Assembly (NCBI GenBank): GCA_035632395.1
Contig: DASQGX010000034.1
Coordinates: 1 to 17,454, forward strand
Origin: REEB95 sp035632395
GTDB taxonomy: Bacteria; Pseudomonadota; Alphaproteobacteria; ATCC43930; CGMCC-115725
DNA: 17,454 bases
Direction of reading: 5' to 3'
Below the pieces are notes generated by a model, which searched no databases, was not told the DNA's origin, and saw nothing but the letters and a program-made list of their open reading frames with translations. Of this stretch, positions 7,116 through 14,325 are shown piece after piece. A program made the position numbers and the translations under genes. Positions within the stretch are counted from its first letter, which is position 1, and the number at the start of each line of letters is the position of its first letter.

Positions 7116-7535
7116 TCAAATCACAATTGGCAATAAATAGACGACAATTACACCTGCCAGCGTGCTCAAGACAGCCATCCGTAACACAGCCTCCTGAAGC
7201 GTTTGGCCAAGGAAAAGATCGAGCGCTTTGTCGCTTCGTTCGCAAGCAGCGAACTGTTCCTCCGATGTGTACGACATGACCAATTCCTTCCCGAGCGCGG
7301 GATCCAGGAGCCGGTGATTCACCGATTGAGCAATTCTGGCCCAGGTGTACTTGTAGCGCGACGAGATGCCAACGTGTCGTGTGCCATCATTATGAGCCGG
7401 ACAACCGATACGCGCGATCCCTGTCCAGTCCGGTGGGTCGCTGGCTGGGAAACTATCGCTTAACGTGTTGTCGATGCGATTTTCACCGGCGGAGATCGCG
7501 TGTTCGTAACCGATCTGCGTGTTTTCGAAACTCAT
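7116..7535 (-). CDS. Small protein with SFPASDPP motif fused in frame to a membrane tail
   Basis: A 139-codon frame starting at ATG 7535, with an AAGGTGGG ribosome-binding site 9 bases away (7545-7552). Residues 21-43 contain DNTLSDSFPASDPPDWTGIARIG, the signature of a family of small uncharacterised proteins common in Proteobacteria. The C-terminus, residues about 115-139, is a hydrophobic helix (LRMAVLSTLAGVIVVYLLPIVI). The two parts are joined by a stretch with no recognisable features. An internal ATG at 7277 (residue 87) has its own GAAGGA ribosome-binding site 7 bases upstream and would give a 53-residue membrane protein by itself. The frame may therefore represent two genes whose separating stop was lost, or one fused protein. 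Function unknown. It lies over 200 bases upstream of the AhpD-like gene, so a shared operon is uncertain. Confidence 0.6.
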   Translation of the reverse strand: MSFENTQIGYEHAISAGENRIDNTLSDSFPASDPPDWTGIARIGCPAHNDGTRHVGISSRYKYTWARIAQSVNHRLLDPALGKELVMSYTSEEQFAACERSDKALDLFLGQTLQEAVLRMAVLSTLAGVIVVYLLPIVI

Positions 7536-7849
7536 GCCCGCGTACCCACCTTGTCTTCAGACGGACCCGAATGCGGCCATAGATGAAACTAAGTCAGTCT
7601 CGCTTGATTTCCAGAAAGCTGCATTGCGCTATATCAGTTTCGTTGGTGCGTCGTCGTGTTCGCCGATCGCACGCATTGTGATTTTCCATGGCGAATGGCA
7701 CGATCGAACTCGCCAATATAGTAGCTCGAGAAGATGCTCGCGAAAAAATCCGAGCCGAGGGCCTTCGAGCCAAAAGTGAGAGTCCGGGAGAGATCCGGTT
7801 TGTTGGTGTCATTTCCGGCACTGGCCAAGGGCCCGAATGTGCGGGAAAT

Positions 7850-7894
7850 GTGCTGCCGCTGAGGATTGAACTCAGGACCCCTCCCTTTTCAAGG
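7850..7894 (-). repeat. Partial copy of tRNA-Thr 3' half (possible att-site duplication)
   Basis: These 45 bases align to 10308-10352 inside the tRNA-Thr gene in the same orientation, with 42 of 45 identical; the first 30 (7850-7879) are a perfect match. Mismatches are at 7880, 7888 and 7889, the last two falling in the anticodon region. The copy covers the acceptor 3' strand, T arm, variable loop and part of the anticodon arm, and lacks the 5' half, so it is not a functional tRNA. A 3'-end tRNA fragment in direct orientation is what site-specific integration at a tRNA gene leaves behind. Confidence 0.85.
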
Positions 7895-7930
7895 TGTAGG
7901 ACGATCAAAGAATTCCGCGTTATTTGGCGC

Positions 7931-7947
7931 TGATGCCCGGCGCATCA
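7931..7947. promoter_or_regulatory. Inverted repeat just upstream of the efflux pump gene
   Basis: TGATGC at 7931-7936 and GCATCA at 7942-7947 form a perfect inverted repeat with a 5-base spacer, 22 bases before the ATG at 7970. A second one, CATAC-GAA-GTATG at 7960-7972, overlaps that start codon. The positions suit a repressor site or an RNA hairpin that hides the start. No local regulator gene is present to pair with it. Confidence 0.3.
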
Positions 7948-7969
7948 CCCAGCAGCTAACATACGAAGT

Positions 7970-9415
7970 ATGGCGCAGCCGTTTGTCGAACCGTGTAGTC
8001 GCGGTGTCATTGCGGCCGAGCCGTGCCCGCGCGAGCTCGGGCATGAGATACCGCCGCCGCGCCGCCGCCTCGTGCTTGCGGCCTGCGTGCTGGCATCGTC
8101 GATGGTTTTCGTTGATGGTTCAGCGCTTACTGTCGCGCTGCCCAGGCTGCGCGCTGCCGTTGGCTTGGACCTCGCCGCCGTACAATGGGTGATTAACGGT
8201 TACATACTGGCGCTGGCATCGCTGACGCTGATCGGCGGCGCGCTTGCCGATTCCTGCGGCAAGTCTCGAATTTTGACGCTCGGCTGCTTCGTGTTTGGGA
8301 CCGCATCGGTCGCCTGCGCTTTGGTGCCGTCCGCGGCCTTGCTCATCGCCGCGCGGATTGTGCAGGGAGTCGGTGCGGCACTGCTGACGCCAGCAAGTCT
8401 CGCGCTGATCGGTGCTACTTATCCCAAAGCCGAACGCAGTCGAGCCATCGGCGTTTGGGCGTCGGCGTCGGCGTTGACGACGGCGGCCGGCCCCGTGCTT
8501 GGAGGCTGGTTGACGGAGACATTCGGTTGGCAGGCGATATTTTGGATCAATCCGCCGATCGCCGCGCTCGTTGTCGGGCTTCTCTGGGCCTTCGCGCCGC
8601 CGGATACACGACAGGCGCGCGGGTTCGATGTCGTCGGCGCAACTCTTATCGCTCTTGCGCTCGGTGCGTTGGCCTGGGCGCTCAGTGAGATCGGCCAGGA
8701 CTGGTCACGCCAAGGTGCATCATTATCGCGCGACAGCGCGATGGTCGTGGGCATGTTTGGGATGGCTGGTTTGGTTGGCTATGCCGCCTGGGAACGCGCG
8801 ACTGCCCAGCCGATGACGCCGCCGCGGCTCGCCAGAAACCGGCTGTTTGTCGGCCTCAATGCCGGAACGCTGCTGATTTATATCGGGCTTTCAATCATGT
8901 CCTTCCTGCTCCCGTTCGAGCTTCTCGATCACCGGAGACTGACGCCGACGGACGCCGGGTTGACTTTTCTACCCTTCACGCTCGGCGTTGGCTTGCTCTC
9001 GGAGTGGTTCGGCGGCCGCAGCGATGTCATCGGCACGCGCGCGATGCTCGTCGTGGGCCCCTCTGGTGCGGCTGCCGCTTATATATGGATGGCATTCGGG
9101 CAGGATGCATCGTTGGCCGCAGGCGTAATTGCGCCGATGGCGCTCCTCGGCGTTTCGTTTGCCGTTCTCGTCGCACCGCTCACCGCCGCGGTCATGTCGA
9201 GTGTCGGCGCATCCGATCAAGGTCTTGCCTCTGGCGTCAACAATGCAGCTACCCGCGTTGCGCAGCTCACGGGCGTGGCGATCGCCGCGGGCATCGGGTC
9301 GTTGGCGTCAGGTTACCGTTTGGGGCTGATTGCTGCTGCCATCGCTTCGCTCGCCGGAGGTTTGACAACGATTTCGCCGGTGGGCGTGTGGCCAGAAAAA
9401 ATCCTGCGGAGGTGA
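7970..9415 (+). CDS. MFS efflux transporter, DHA2 (EmrB/QacA-like) family
   Basis: A 481-residue protein with about 14 hydrophobic helices beginning near residue 34, the size and layout of the 14-helix DHA2 drug:proton antiporters. Visible family motifs are VDGSALTVALP (residues 48-58, motif D1 region), GGALADSCGKSRI (about 89-101, motif A) and the GPVLGG antiporter motif C at 174-179. It should export a hydrophobic or cationic compound across the inner membrane using the proton gradient; the substrate cannot be told from sequence. ATG 7970 is the only sensible start, although no clear Shine-Dalgarno precedes it and an inverted repeat overlaps it. No membrane-fusion or outer-membrane partner gene is adjacent, so it probably works alone. 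It lies inside the segment bounded by the tRNA-Thr direct repeat. Followed by a 245-base gap (9416-9660) in which I see no gene or firm promoter. Confidence 0.9.
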   Translation: MAQPFVEPCSRGVIAAEPCPRELGHEIPPPRRRLVLAACVLASSMVFVDGSALTVALPRLRAAVGLDLAAVQWVINGYILALASLTLIGGALADSCGKSRILTLGCFVFGTASVACALVPSAALLIAARIVQGVGAALLTPASLALIGATYPKAERSRAIGVWASASALTTAAGPVLGGWLTETFGWQAIFWINPPIAALVVGLLWAFAPPDTRQARGFDVVGATLIALALGALAWALSEIGQDWSRQGASLSRDSAMVVGMFGMAGLVGYAAWERATAQPMTPPRLARNRLFVGLNAGTLLIYIGLSIMSFLLPFELLDHRRLTPTDAGLTFLPFTLGVGLLSEWFGGRSDVIGTRAMLVVGPSGAAAAYIWMAFGQDASLAAGVIAPMALLGVSFAVLVAPLTAAVMSSVGASDQGLASGVNNAATRVAQLTGVAIAAGIGSLASGYRLGLIAAAIASLAGGLTTISPVGVWPEKILRR

Positions 9416-9660
9416 CGGACCGTGTGATGCCAGGGTCTGCGCGCCGGGGAGGGTGATTGCCATTTGGGTGTGATTGCCGAAAGAAACCGCCTTGCCGGCG
9501 TGTTCGTATTGGCCTGCGGCCGACGCGGCGTTCTACGCACCACAGTAGATTCGCGGCTATACTGACGTGCTCTCGTGAATTTGGCTCGAAGGCAAGCGCG
9601 GAACCCACCGGCCGTCCGGCAAGAGCTTCGCGCAACCCGTTTTCCCCCGAGAGGTACACC

Positions 9661-10251
9661 GTGAGTTACCGTGTGCTCGTCTTCTACGGTTCCTATCGGT
9701 CCGATCGCCGAGGAATCCGGCTGGCCGACTACATCGTCCGCAAGCTCCGCAGCCGCGGCGACGACGCAGAACTGATCGATGCCAAGGCGGTCGGGCTGCC
9801 GATGCTCGATCGCATGCTCAAGGAGTATGCTCCGGGCACCGCACCCGAAGCCCTAGCAAGCTTGGGCGCGAAGATCCGGTCGGCCGACGCTTTTGTCTTC
9901 GTCACCGGCGAATACAACTGGGGTGTTCAGCCAGGGCTGAAGAACCTCACCGATCACTACCTGGAAGAATGGTTCTGGCGCCCCGCGGCGATCGCCAGTT
10001 ATTCCGCCGGCCGGCTTGCCGGCACGCGATCGAGCTTCGCCTGGCACAACACCCTCTCCGAAATGGGCATGGTCGTGATTTCAAGCACGCTCACCGTCGG
10101 TCCGATCCAGGAGGCGCTGACGGCAGCGGGCGAGCCGGTCGGCGAAGGCGGTGCGGCGCTCGAGCGCGCCTTCGGGCGCTTCGCCGACGATCTGGCGTGG
10201 TGGATCGAGGCCGCCCATGCGCAACGAGCGCGCAAAGCGCCGCCCTTTTGA
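9661..10251 (+). CDS. NADPH-dependent FMN reductase family protein
   Basis: A 196-residue flavodoxin-like oxidoreductase. The FMN phosphate loop is GSYRSDRRG at residues 10-18, and the flavin/family motif EYNWGVQPGLKNLTDHY spans residues 84-100 with P91 and K94-N95 as in the NADPH-dependent FMN reductase (SsuE/ArsH/chromate-quinone reductase) family. Such proteins reduce FMN, quinones, azo dyes or metal oxyanions with NAD(P)H in the cytoplasm; which of these applies is not evident. The GTG at 9661 is the start because a GAGAGG ribosome-binding site sits at 9650-9655 and it puts a hydrophobic beta-strand (VLVFYG) directly before the P-loop; a longer frame upstream to 9457 adds non-conserved sequence. 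It lies between the efflux pump and the tRNA-Thr gene; a detoxifying reductase beside an efflux pump is a plausible pair. Confidence 0.88.
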   Translation: MSYRVLVFYGSYRSDRRGIRLADYIVRKLRSRGDDAELIDAKAVGLPMLDRMLKEYAPGTAPEALASLGAKIRSADAFVFVTGEYNWGVQPGLKNLTDHYLEEWFWRPAAIASYSAGRLAGTRSSFAWHNTLSEMGMVVISSTLTVGPIQEALTAAGEPVGEGGAALERAFGRFADDLAWWIEAAHAQRARKAPPF

Positions 10252-10305
10252 GCGCACTGGGCCGACAGACCGATTGGCGGAGAGGGTGCGGATCTTAGCA
10301 AAAGC

Positions 10306-10380
<75 letters not shown>

Positions 10381-10396
10381 ATCCGGGAGTGCGCGG

Positions 10397-10426
10397 GACA
10401 TACACGAGCCGCTGCCGGCTTGGCAA
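10397..10426 (-). promoter_or_regulatory. Candidate sigma-70 promoter of tRNA-Thr
   Basis: On the minus strand a TTGCCA box (10421-10426) and a TATGTC box (10397-10402) are separated by 18 bases, ending 17 bases before the mature tRNA 5' end at 10380. This is a reasonable housekeeping promoter spacing for a tRNA gene. The boxes are imperfect, so the call is tentative. The rest of the gap 10381-10605 shows no gene. Confidence 0.35.
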
Positions 10427-10605
10427 GGCGTCTGCCGTACCTGACCGCCGGCGAGCCGGCATCGGACCTTAGACCGCTTCGGTTAACGAACGGAAAATCA
10501 CATTCACCACGGCCGGAGCAGGGCCGGTCGACGGACTCGTCGTGACCGACTAGGGTTCCCGGACGCACCATATAAAGGCGGTACCTACCGCAAGAGGGGC
10601 AGACC

Positions 10606-11544
10606 ATGAAAGTCGGGATTGTCGGCGCCGGAGCTGTCGGCGCGGCTTCGCTCCTCGCTCTGGTGATGCGCGGCCCGCCCGCTTGCGAAATCGTCGTCAT
10701 CGATAAGAATCAGCAGCGCGCCAAAGGCGTCGTCGCGGATCTCCAATACGGCGCGACTTTGTCGCCGGCCGTGGAGGTGCGCGCCGGCAATTATCACGAT
10801 CTTGCCGATGCGGTTCTGGTGGTTATCACTGCCGGCATCAACGAGCGGGCGGGTGGCGCGACGGATCGCGCAGACCCGGCCGGCCGGTTGCGGTTGCTCG
10901 ATACGAATGCCAACGTCTATCGCGATATCGTGCCCTGGATCACGGCGGTAGCGCCGCAGGCGGTTTTGCTCGTGGTTACCGATCCACCCGATCCGTTGGC
11001 GGACATCGCGCGGCAACTTGCGGGCCACGGACGCGTGCTGAGCAGCGGCACGTTCCTCGATACCTTGCGGTTCCGTTTCCATCTCGCGCGCCGGCTGAAA
11101 GTCAGCCCGGCCTTCGTCGATGCCCAAGTCGTCGGCGAGCACGGCACATCGCAAGTGTTTCTATGGTCGTCAGCGCGTGTCGCGGGCGTGCCGGCTGTCG
11201 CCGCGCTCGACCGTCACGGCGAAAGCGTCGAGGAGTTCCGCCGGCACGTCGAAGACGAAGTGCGCTACGCCAACATCACCATCATCGAGGGCACTGGCGC
11301 CAGCCAGCTCGGCATCGGTATGGCCACGGCGCGCATCGTCGAGGCGATCCTCCGCGACGAACAGGCGGTCATGCCGGTCGGCACGTTCAATCCGCACTAT
11401 GGAACGACACTGTCGCTGCCGAGTGTCCTCGGCCGCACCGGCGTCAGCCGCATCCTGACGCCGGAAATGTCCGACATCGAGGCGCAGGCCTTGCAGCGGA
11501 GCGCCGACCGGCTGCGCGACGTGCTGCACAAGCTGAAGGTATAA
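10606..11544 (+). CDS. Lactate/malate dehydrogenase family protein, atypical
   Basis: A 312-residue NAD-dependent 2-hydroxyacid dehydrogenase homologue. The Rossmann motif GAGAVG is at residues 7-12 with the NAD-ribose aspartate D33. Catalytic residues of the family are present: H179 in GEHGTS, D152 and R155 in the SGTFLDTLRFR segment, and the C-terminal LSLPSVLGRTGV. Three points depart from ordinary lactate dehydrogenase: the specificity position (usually the Q of NQKPGETR) is E80, the mobile loop between it and the aligned arginine R94 is about eight residues longer, and the usual TNP substrate/cofactor motif reads TDP (D126). It may therefore use a substrate other than pyruvate. The ATG at 10606 gives the expected MKVGIVGAG N-terminus and has GAGGGG upstream. 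It stands alone on the plus strand after the divergent tRNA gene. Confidence 0.85.
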   Translation: MKVGIVGAGAVGAASLLALVMRGPPACEIVVIDKNQQRAKGVVADLQYGATLSPAVEVRAGNYHDLADAVLVVITAGINERAGGATDRADPAGRLRLLDTNANVYRDIVPWITAVAPQAVLLVVTDPPDPLADIARQLAGHGRVLSSGTFLDTLRFRFHLARRLKVSPAFVDAQVVGEHGTSQVFLWSSARVAGVPAVAALDRHGESVEEFRRHVEDEVRYANITIIEGTGASQLGIGMATARIVEAILRDEQAVMPVGTFNPHYGTTLSLPSVLGRTGVSRILTPEMSDIEAQALQRSADRLRDVLHKLKV

Positions 11545-11623
11545 CAGGACGTATATTATATAAGGCAATTTTCGTTCTCGGTGCCGTCTTGACGCCGGCG
11601 AATTCCCGCCGCATCCCTATGAC

Positions 11624-11809
11624 ATGACAGCGAAGGATTGGCGCGTTCCCGGCCAAAGCGACTCGGGCGCCGCGAAGGCGGCGGCGAAGCAGGCGCGGCT
11701 GGCGGATGCACTGCGCGCGAACCTCGGCCGCCGCAAGGCGCAGGCGCGCGCCCGTGCGCCGGCCGTGGATTCAGACGTGCCACCGTCCAAACCGCCGCGT
11801 TCCGCTTGA
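11624..11809 (+). CDS. Small basic hypothetical protein
   Basis: A 61-residue protein, very basic and rich in Ala, Arg and Lys. The core ARLADALRANLGRRKAQARARA (residues about 24-45) resembles a conserved short helix seen in small hypothetical proteins of Rhizobiales, often written as LRANLxRRKAQAR. The ends are low-complexity and Pro/Ser-rich. There is no signal peptide or membrane segment. The basic helix might bind nucleic acid, but that is a guess. The ribosome-binding site before ATG 11624 is weak. It sits 79 bases after the dehydrogenase gene and 61 bases before dcd on the same strand. Coding is supported by the family resemblance and by high GC at third positions. Confidence 0.6.
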   Translation: MTAKDWRVPGQSDSGAAKAAAKQARLADALRANLGRRKAQARARAPAVDSDVPPSKPPRSA

Positions 11810-11870
11810 GGCTTTGCGCCTCATCCTTTACACCGGGGCGGGTCAAACCGAGGAAGCGGGGAGCGCACGA

Positions 11871-12425
11871 ATGTCGATCATGCCAGACAAATGGATTCGC
11901 GAGATGGCGCTCGCCCGCGGCATGATCGAGCCGTTCGTCGAAAAGCAGACGCGCCAGGGCGTCATCTCCTACGGCCTGTCGTCTTATGGCTACGACGCGC
12001 GCGTCGGCCGCGACTTCAAGATTTTCACCAACGTCTCGAGCGCGGTCGTCGATCCGAAGGCGTTTTCGTCCGACAGCTTCGTCGACAAGCAGACCGACAT
12101 CTGCGTCGTGCCGCCCAACAGCTTTGCGCTTGCCTCGACCATGGAGTATTTCCGCATCCCGCGCGACGTGCTGGTGATCTGCCTCGGCAAGTCGACCTAC
12201 GCGCGCTGCGGCATCATCGTCAACGTCACGCCGCTCGAGCCCGAGTGGGAAGGCCACGTCACCATCGAGATTTCCAACACCACGCCGCTGCCGGCGCGGA
12301 TTTACGCCGGCGAGGGCATCTGCCAGTTCCTGTTCTTCAAGAGCGACCAGGTTTGCGAAGTGTCCTATGCCGACCGCGGCGGCAAGTATCAGAAGCAACG
12401 CGGTGTCACCTTGCCCAGGCTATAA
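11871..12425 (+). CDS. dcd: dCTP deaminase
   Basis: A 184-residue enzyme that deaminates dCTP to dUTP, the main route to dTTP precursors in many Proteobacteria. The whole family pattern is present: DKWIREMA at the start, SYGLSSYGYDARVG (residues 33-46), the nucleotide-binding LGKSTYARCG at 105-114 with S108 and R112, the catalytic glutamate E133 in VTIEISN, and GEGICQFLFF at 147-156. The homotrimer binds dCTP at subunit interfaces. The usual length is about 185-190 residues, so it is complete. ATG 11871 is chosen because it gives the conserved MSIMPDKWI start and has a GGAAGCGGGGAG purine-rich site just upstream; an extension back to 11706 would overlap the small basic gene. The stop is followed by a 96-base gap before murA. 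Confidence 0.96.
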   Translation: MSIMPDKWIREMALARGMIEPFVEKQTRQGVISYGLSSYGYDARVGRDFKIFTNVSSAVVDPKAFSSDSFVDKQTDICVVPPNSFALASTMEYFRIPRDVLVICLGKSTYARCGIIVNVTPLEPEWEGHVTIEISNTTPLPARIYAGEGICQFLFFKSDQVCEVSYADRGGKYQKQRGVTLPRL

Positions 12426-12521
12426 GGGAAACGCTCGTATTTCCGCCACAAAGCCTGCCTATATAAGGTGCGATTTCGGAGCAGCCGCGTATTAACGAAT
12501 TCGGGGGCATAAGTCTTACGC

Positions 12522-13811
12522 ATGGATAAGATTCGCATCCGCGGCGGCCGGCCCCTGCACGGTACGATTGCCATCGGCGGCGCCAAGAACGCGGCATTGC
12601 CGCTGATGACTGCCTGCCTGCTCACCGACGAGCCGCTCGTCCTCAAGAACCTGCCGTTCCTGGCCGACATCACGACACTATCGCACCTGCTGGTGCAGCA
12701 CGGTGTGTCGGTCACCATGCCCGGCGCCGAGACGGCTGACGAACAGGGCCATGTGCTCGAACTGCGCGCGCGGCGCATCGTCTCTACGACCGCGCCATAC
12801 GATCTGGTGCGCCGCATGCGCGCGAGCGTGCTGGTGCTCGGTCCGCTGGTCGCGCGTCTTGGTCAGGCGCGCGTGTCGCTGCCGGGCGGCTGTGCCATCG
12901 GCACGCGGCCGGTCGACCTGCACATCAAGGCGCTCGAAGCGCTCGGCGCCACGATCGCGATCGAGCAGGGCTACATCCATGCCACCGCGCCCAAGGGTCT
13001 CAAAGGCGGCGAGATCGTCTTTCCGTCGGTGTCCGTCGGCGCCACCGAGAACGCGCTGATGGCGGCGTCGCTCGCTGACGGCGAGAGCGTCATCGTCAAC
13101 GCCGCGCGCGAGCCCGAGATCGGCGATCTCGCGCGTTGCCTCAACAGCATGGGGGCGAAGATCGAAGGTGCCGGCAGCGAGCGCATCACCGTCACTGGCG
13201 TGCCGCGGCTCCACGGCGCGACGCACAGCGTCATTCCCGACCGCATCGAGACCGGCACTTATATGATGGCGGCGGCGATCACCGGCGGCGAGATCGAACT
13301 CGTCGGTGCGCCCTACGACATGGTCGCGGCCGCGGCGCAGGTGCTCGAAGGCACCGGCGTCGCCGTCGAACGGCTGCCCGCCGGCATCAAGGTCAGTCGC
13401 CGTGCCAATCGTCTCAAGGGCATCGACATCGCCACCGCGCCGTTCCCCGGCTTCCCCACCGATCTGCAGGCGCAGTTCATGGCGTTGATGGCGACCGCGG
13501 ACGGCGATTCGATCGTCACCGAGACGATTTTCGAGAATCGCTTCATGCACGTGCCCGAGCTCAACCGCATGGGCGCCGACATCACCGTGCAAGGCGCGTC
13601 GGCGTCGATCCGTGGCGTCGCCAAGCTCACCGGCGCGCCGGTGATGGCAACCGATCTGCGCGCTTCGGTGTCGCTGGTGCTCGCCGGCCTCGCCGCCGAA
13701 GGCGAGACCGTCGTCAACCGCATCTATCATCTCGATCGCGGTTATGAACGGCTCGAAGCCAAGCTCGCTGCCTGCGGTGCGGCGATTGAACGCTTGGGCG
13801 GCGAGGGCTGA
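12522..13811 (+). CDS. murA: UDP-N-acetylglucosamine 1-carboxyvinyltransferase
   Basis: A 429-residue cytoplasmic enzyme that transfers enolpyruvate from PEP to UDP-GlcNAc, the first committed step of peptidoglycan synthesis. It has two inside-out alpha/beta repeats. Landmarks are K22-N23 (GGAKNAALP), R98-R100 region (YDLVRRMRASVLVLGPL), the active-site loop PGGCAIGTRP with the catalytic cysteine C124 (the residue attacked by fosfomycin), and FPTDLQAQFMAL with the conserved aspartate in the second domain. The cysteine means a normally fosfomycin-sensitive form, not the Asp variant. ATG 12522 gives the standard MDKIRIRGGRPLHG start. The DUF2948 gene begins 7 bases after its stop, so the two are probably cotranscribed with the his genes that follow. 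Confidence 0.97.
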   Translation: MDKIRIRGGRPLHGTIAIGGAKNAALPLMTACLLTDEPLVLKNLPFLADITTLSHLLVQHGVSVTMPGAETADEQGHVLELRARRIVSTTAPYDLVRRMRASVLVLGPLVARLGQARVSLPGGCAIGTRPVDLHIKALEALGATIAIEQGYIHATAPKGLKGGEIVFPSVSVGATENALMAASLADGESVIVNAAREPEIGDLARCLNSMGAKIEGAGSERITVTGVPRLHGATHSVIPDRIETGTYMMAAAITGGEIELVGAPYDMVAAAAQVLEGTGVAVERLPAGIKVSRRANRLKGIDIATAPFPGFPTDLQAQFMALMATADGDSIVTETIFENRFMHVPELNRMGADITVQGASASIRGVAKLTGAPVMATDLRASVSLVLAGLAAEGETVVNRIYHLDRGYERLEAKLAACGAAIERLGGEG

Positions 13812-13818
13812 ACGCGCG

Positions 13819-14277
13819 ATGGCGAGCCGGGCGGAACCGGATCGCGGGCCGACGCGGCTCCGCCTCAAAGCCGAAGACGATGAAGATTTGGCGGTGATCT
13901 CGGCCGTCCTCCAGGACGCGATGGTCCTGGTCGGTGACATGACTTATGAGGCCGAGAACCGGCGCTTCGTACTCGTCGCCAACCGCTTCTGCCACGAAGC
14001 CGGCGCCGAACCCGTTCGCCATGGCGAGCGGGTGATGAGCGGCCTGCGCATCGACGGCGTTACCGCGGTCAAGCGGCGCGATGTCGATCCACGCGACGCC
14101 GACCGGCTGCTGGTGCTGCTGGCGGTGCGGGCGGCGCCAGGCGCGCTCTATCTCGATTTCGCCGGCGGTGCCAGCATTCGGCTGGAATCCGAAGGCATCC
14201 TGTGCCATTTAGATGACTTCGGCGAGCCTTGGCCAACGCGTTTCCGCCCACGCCATCCGGATGAGGACGCGGGTTAG
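13819..14277 (+). CDS. DUF2948 family protein
   Basis: A 152-residue cytoplasmic protein matching the alphaproteobacterial DUF2948 family: LRLKAEDDEDLAVISAVLQDAMVLVGDMTYEAENRRFVLVANRFCHE at about residues 13-60, a central GLRIDGV, and the C-terminal segment with LLVLLAVR, LYLDFAGGASIRLESEGILCHLDDFGEPWPTRFRPRH. The family's function is unknown; it almost always sits beside murA and hisD, as here. ATG 13819 begins 7 bases after murA; a frame reaching back into murA is only overlap. No signal peptide or membrane helix. Codon usage matches its neighbours. Confidence 0.92.
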   Translation: MASRAEPDRGPTRLRLKAEDDEDLAVISAVLQDAMVLVGDMTYEAENRRFVLVANRFCHEAGAEPVRHGERVMSGLRIDGVTAVKRRDVDPRDADRLLVLLAVRAAPGALYLDFAGGASIRLESEGILCHLDDFGEPWPTRFRPRHPDEDAG

Positions 14278-14325
14278 GGCCCCCGCGTTCGTCCGTTTCT
14301 GCTGCCATTGCCGTTGGAGTGATCG

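Larger units (their letters stand above)
7536..7969. other. 434-base stretch without a firm gene
   Basis: Between the SFPASDPP gene (minus) and the efflux pump (plus) I see no convincing coding sequence. Short frames on both strands (for example ATG 7688 on plus, TTG 7828 on minus) have mixed third-position bases and no recognised motif. The stretch does contain the tRNA-Thr 3' fragment at 7850-7894 and two small inverted repeats before the pump gene. It is visibly less GC-rich than the housekeeping region and looks like decayed or foreign DNA. Confidence 0.5.

Noticed and set aside
7634..7828. A minus-strand short frame near the tRNA fragment (TTG start, about 64 residues)
   Set aside because: It reads as a possible protein but has no ribosome-binding site, mixed third-position bases and no family; it may be a decayed fragment.
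7688..7933. A plus-strand 81-codon frame running through the tRNA fragment
   Set aside because: Its last third is the tRNA-Thr copy read as protein, the codon pattern is not biased to G/C in third position, and no motif is seen.
7960..7972. Resemblance of CATACGAAGTATG to a recombinase lox-type arm
   Set aside because: Only a 5-base arm is shared, the spacer is 3 bases and no tyrosine recombinase is nearby; treated only as a short inverted repeat.
10571..10576. TATAAA before the lactate dehydrogenase homologue, with similar TATATAAGG-like strings near 11558 and 12460
   Set aside because: They look like -10 elements, but no acceptable -35 box lies 16-18 bases upstream of any of them, so I do not call promoters.
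12678..13940. A 420-codon open frame on the minus strand opposite murA
   Set aside because: It lies antisense to an unmistakable murA in GC-rich DNA, where opposite-strand frames stay open by codon bias. Its translation is low-complexity and matches no family.
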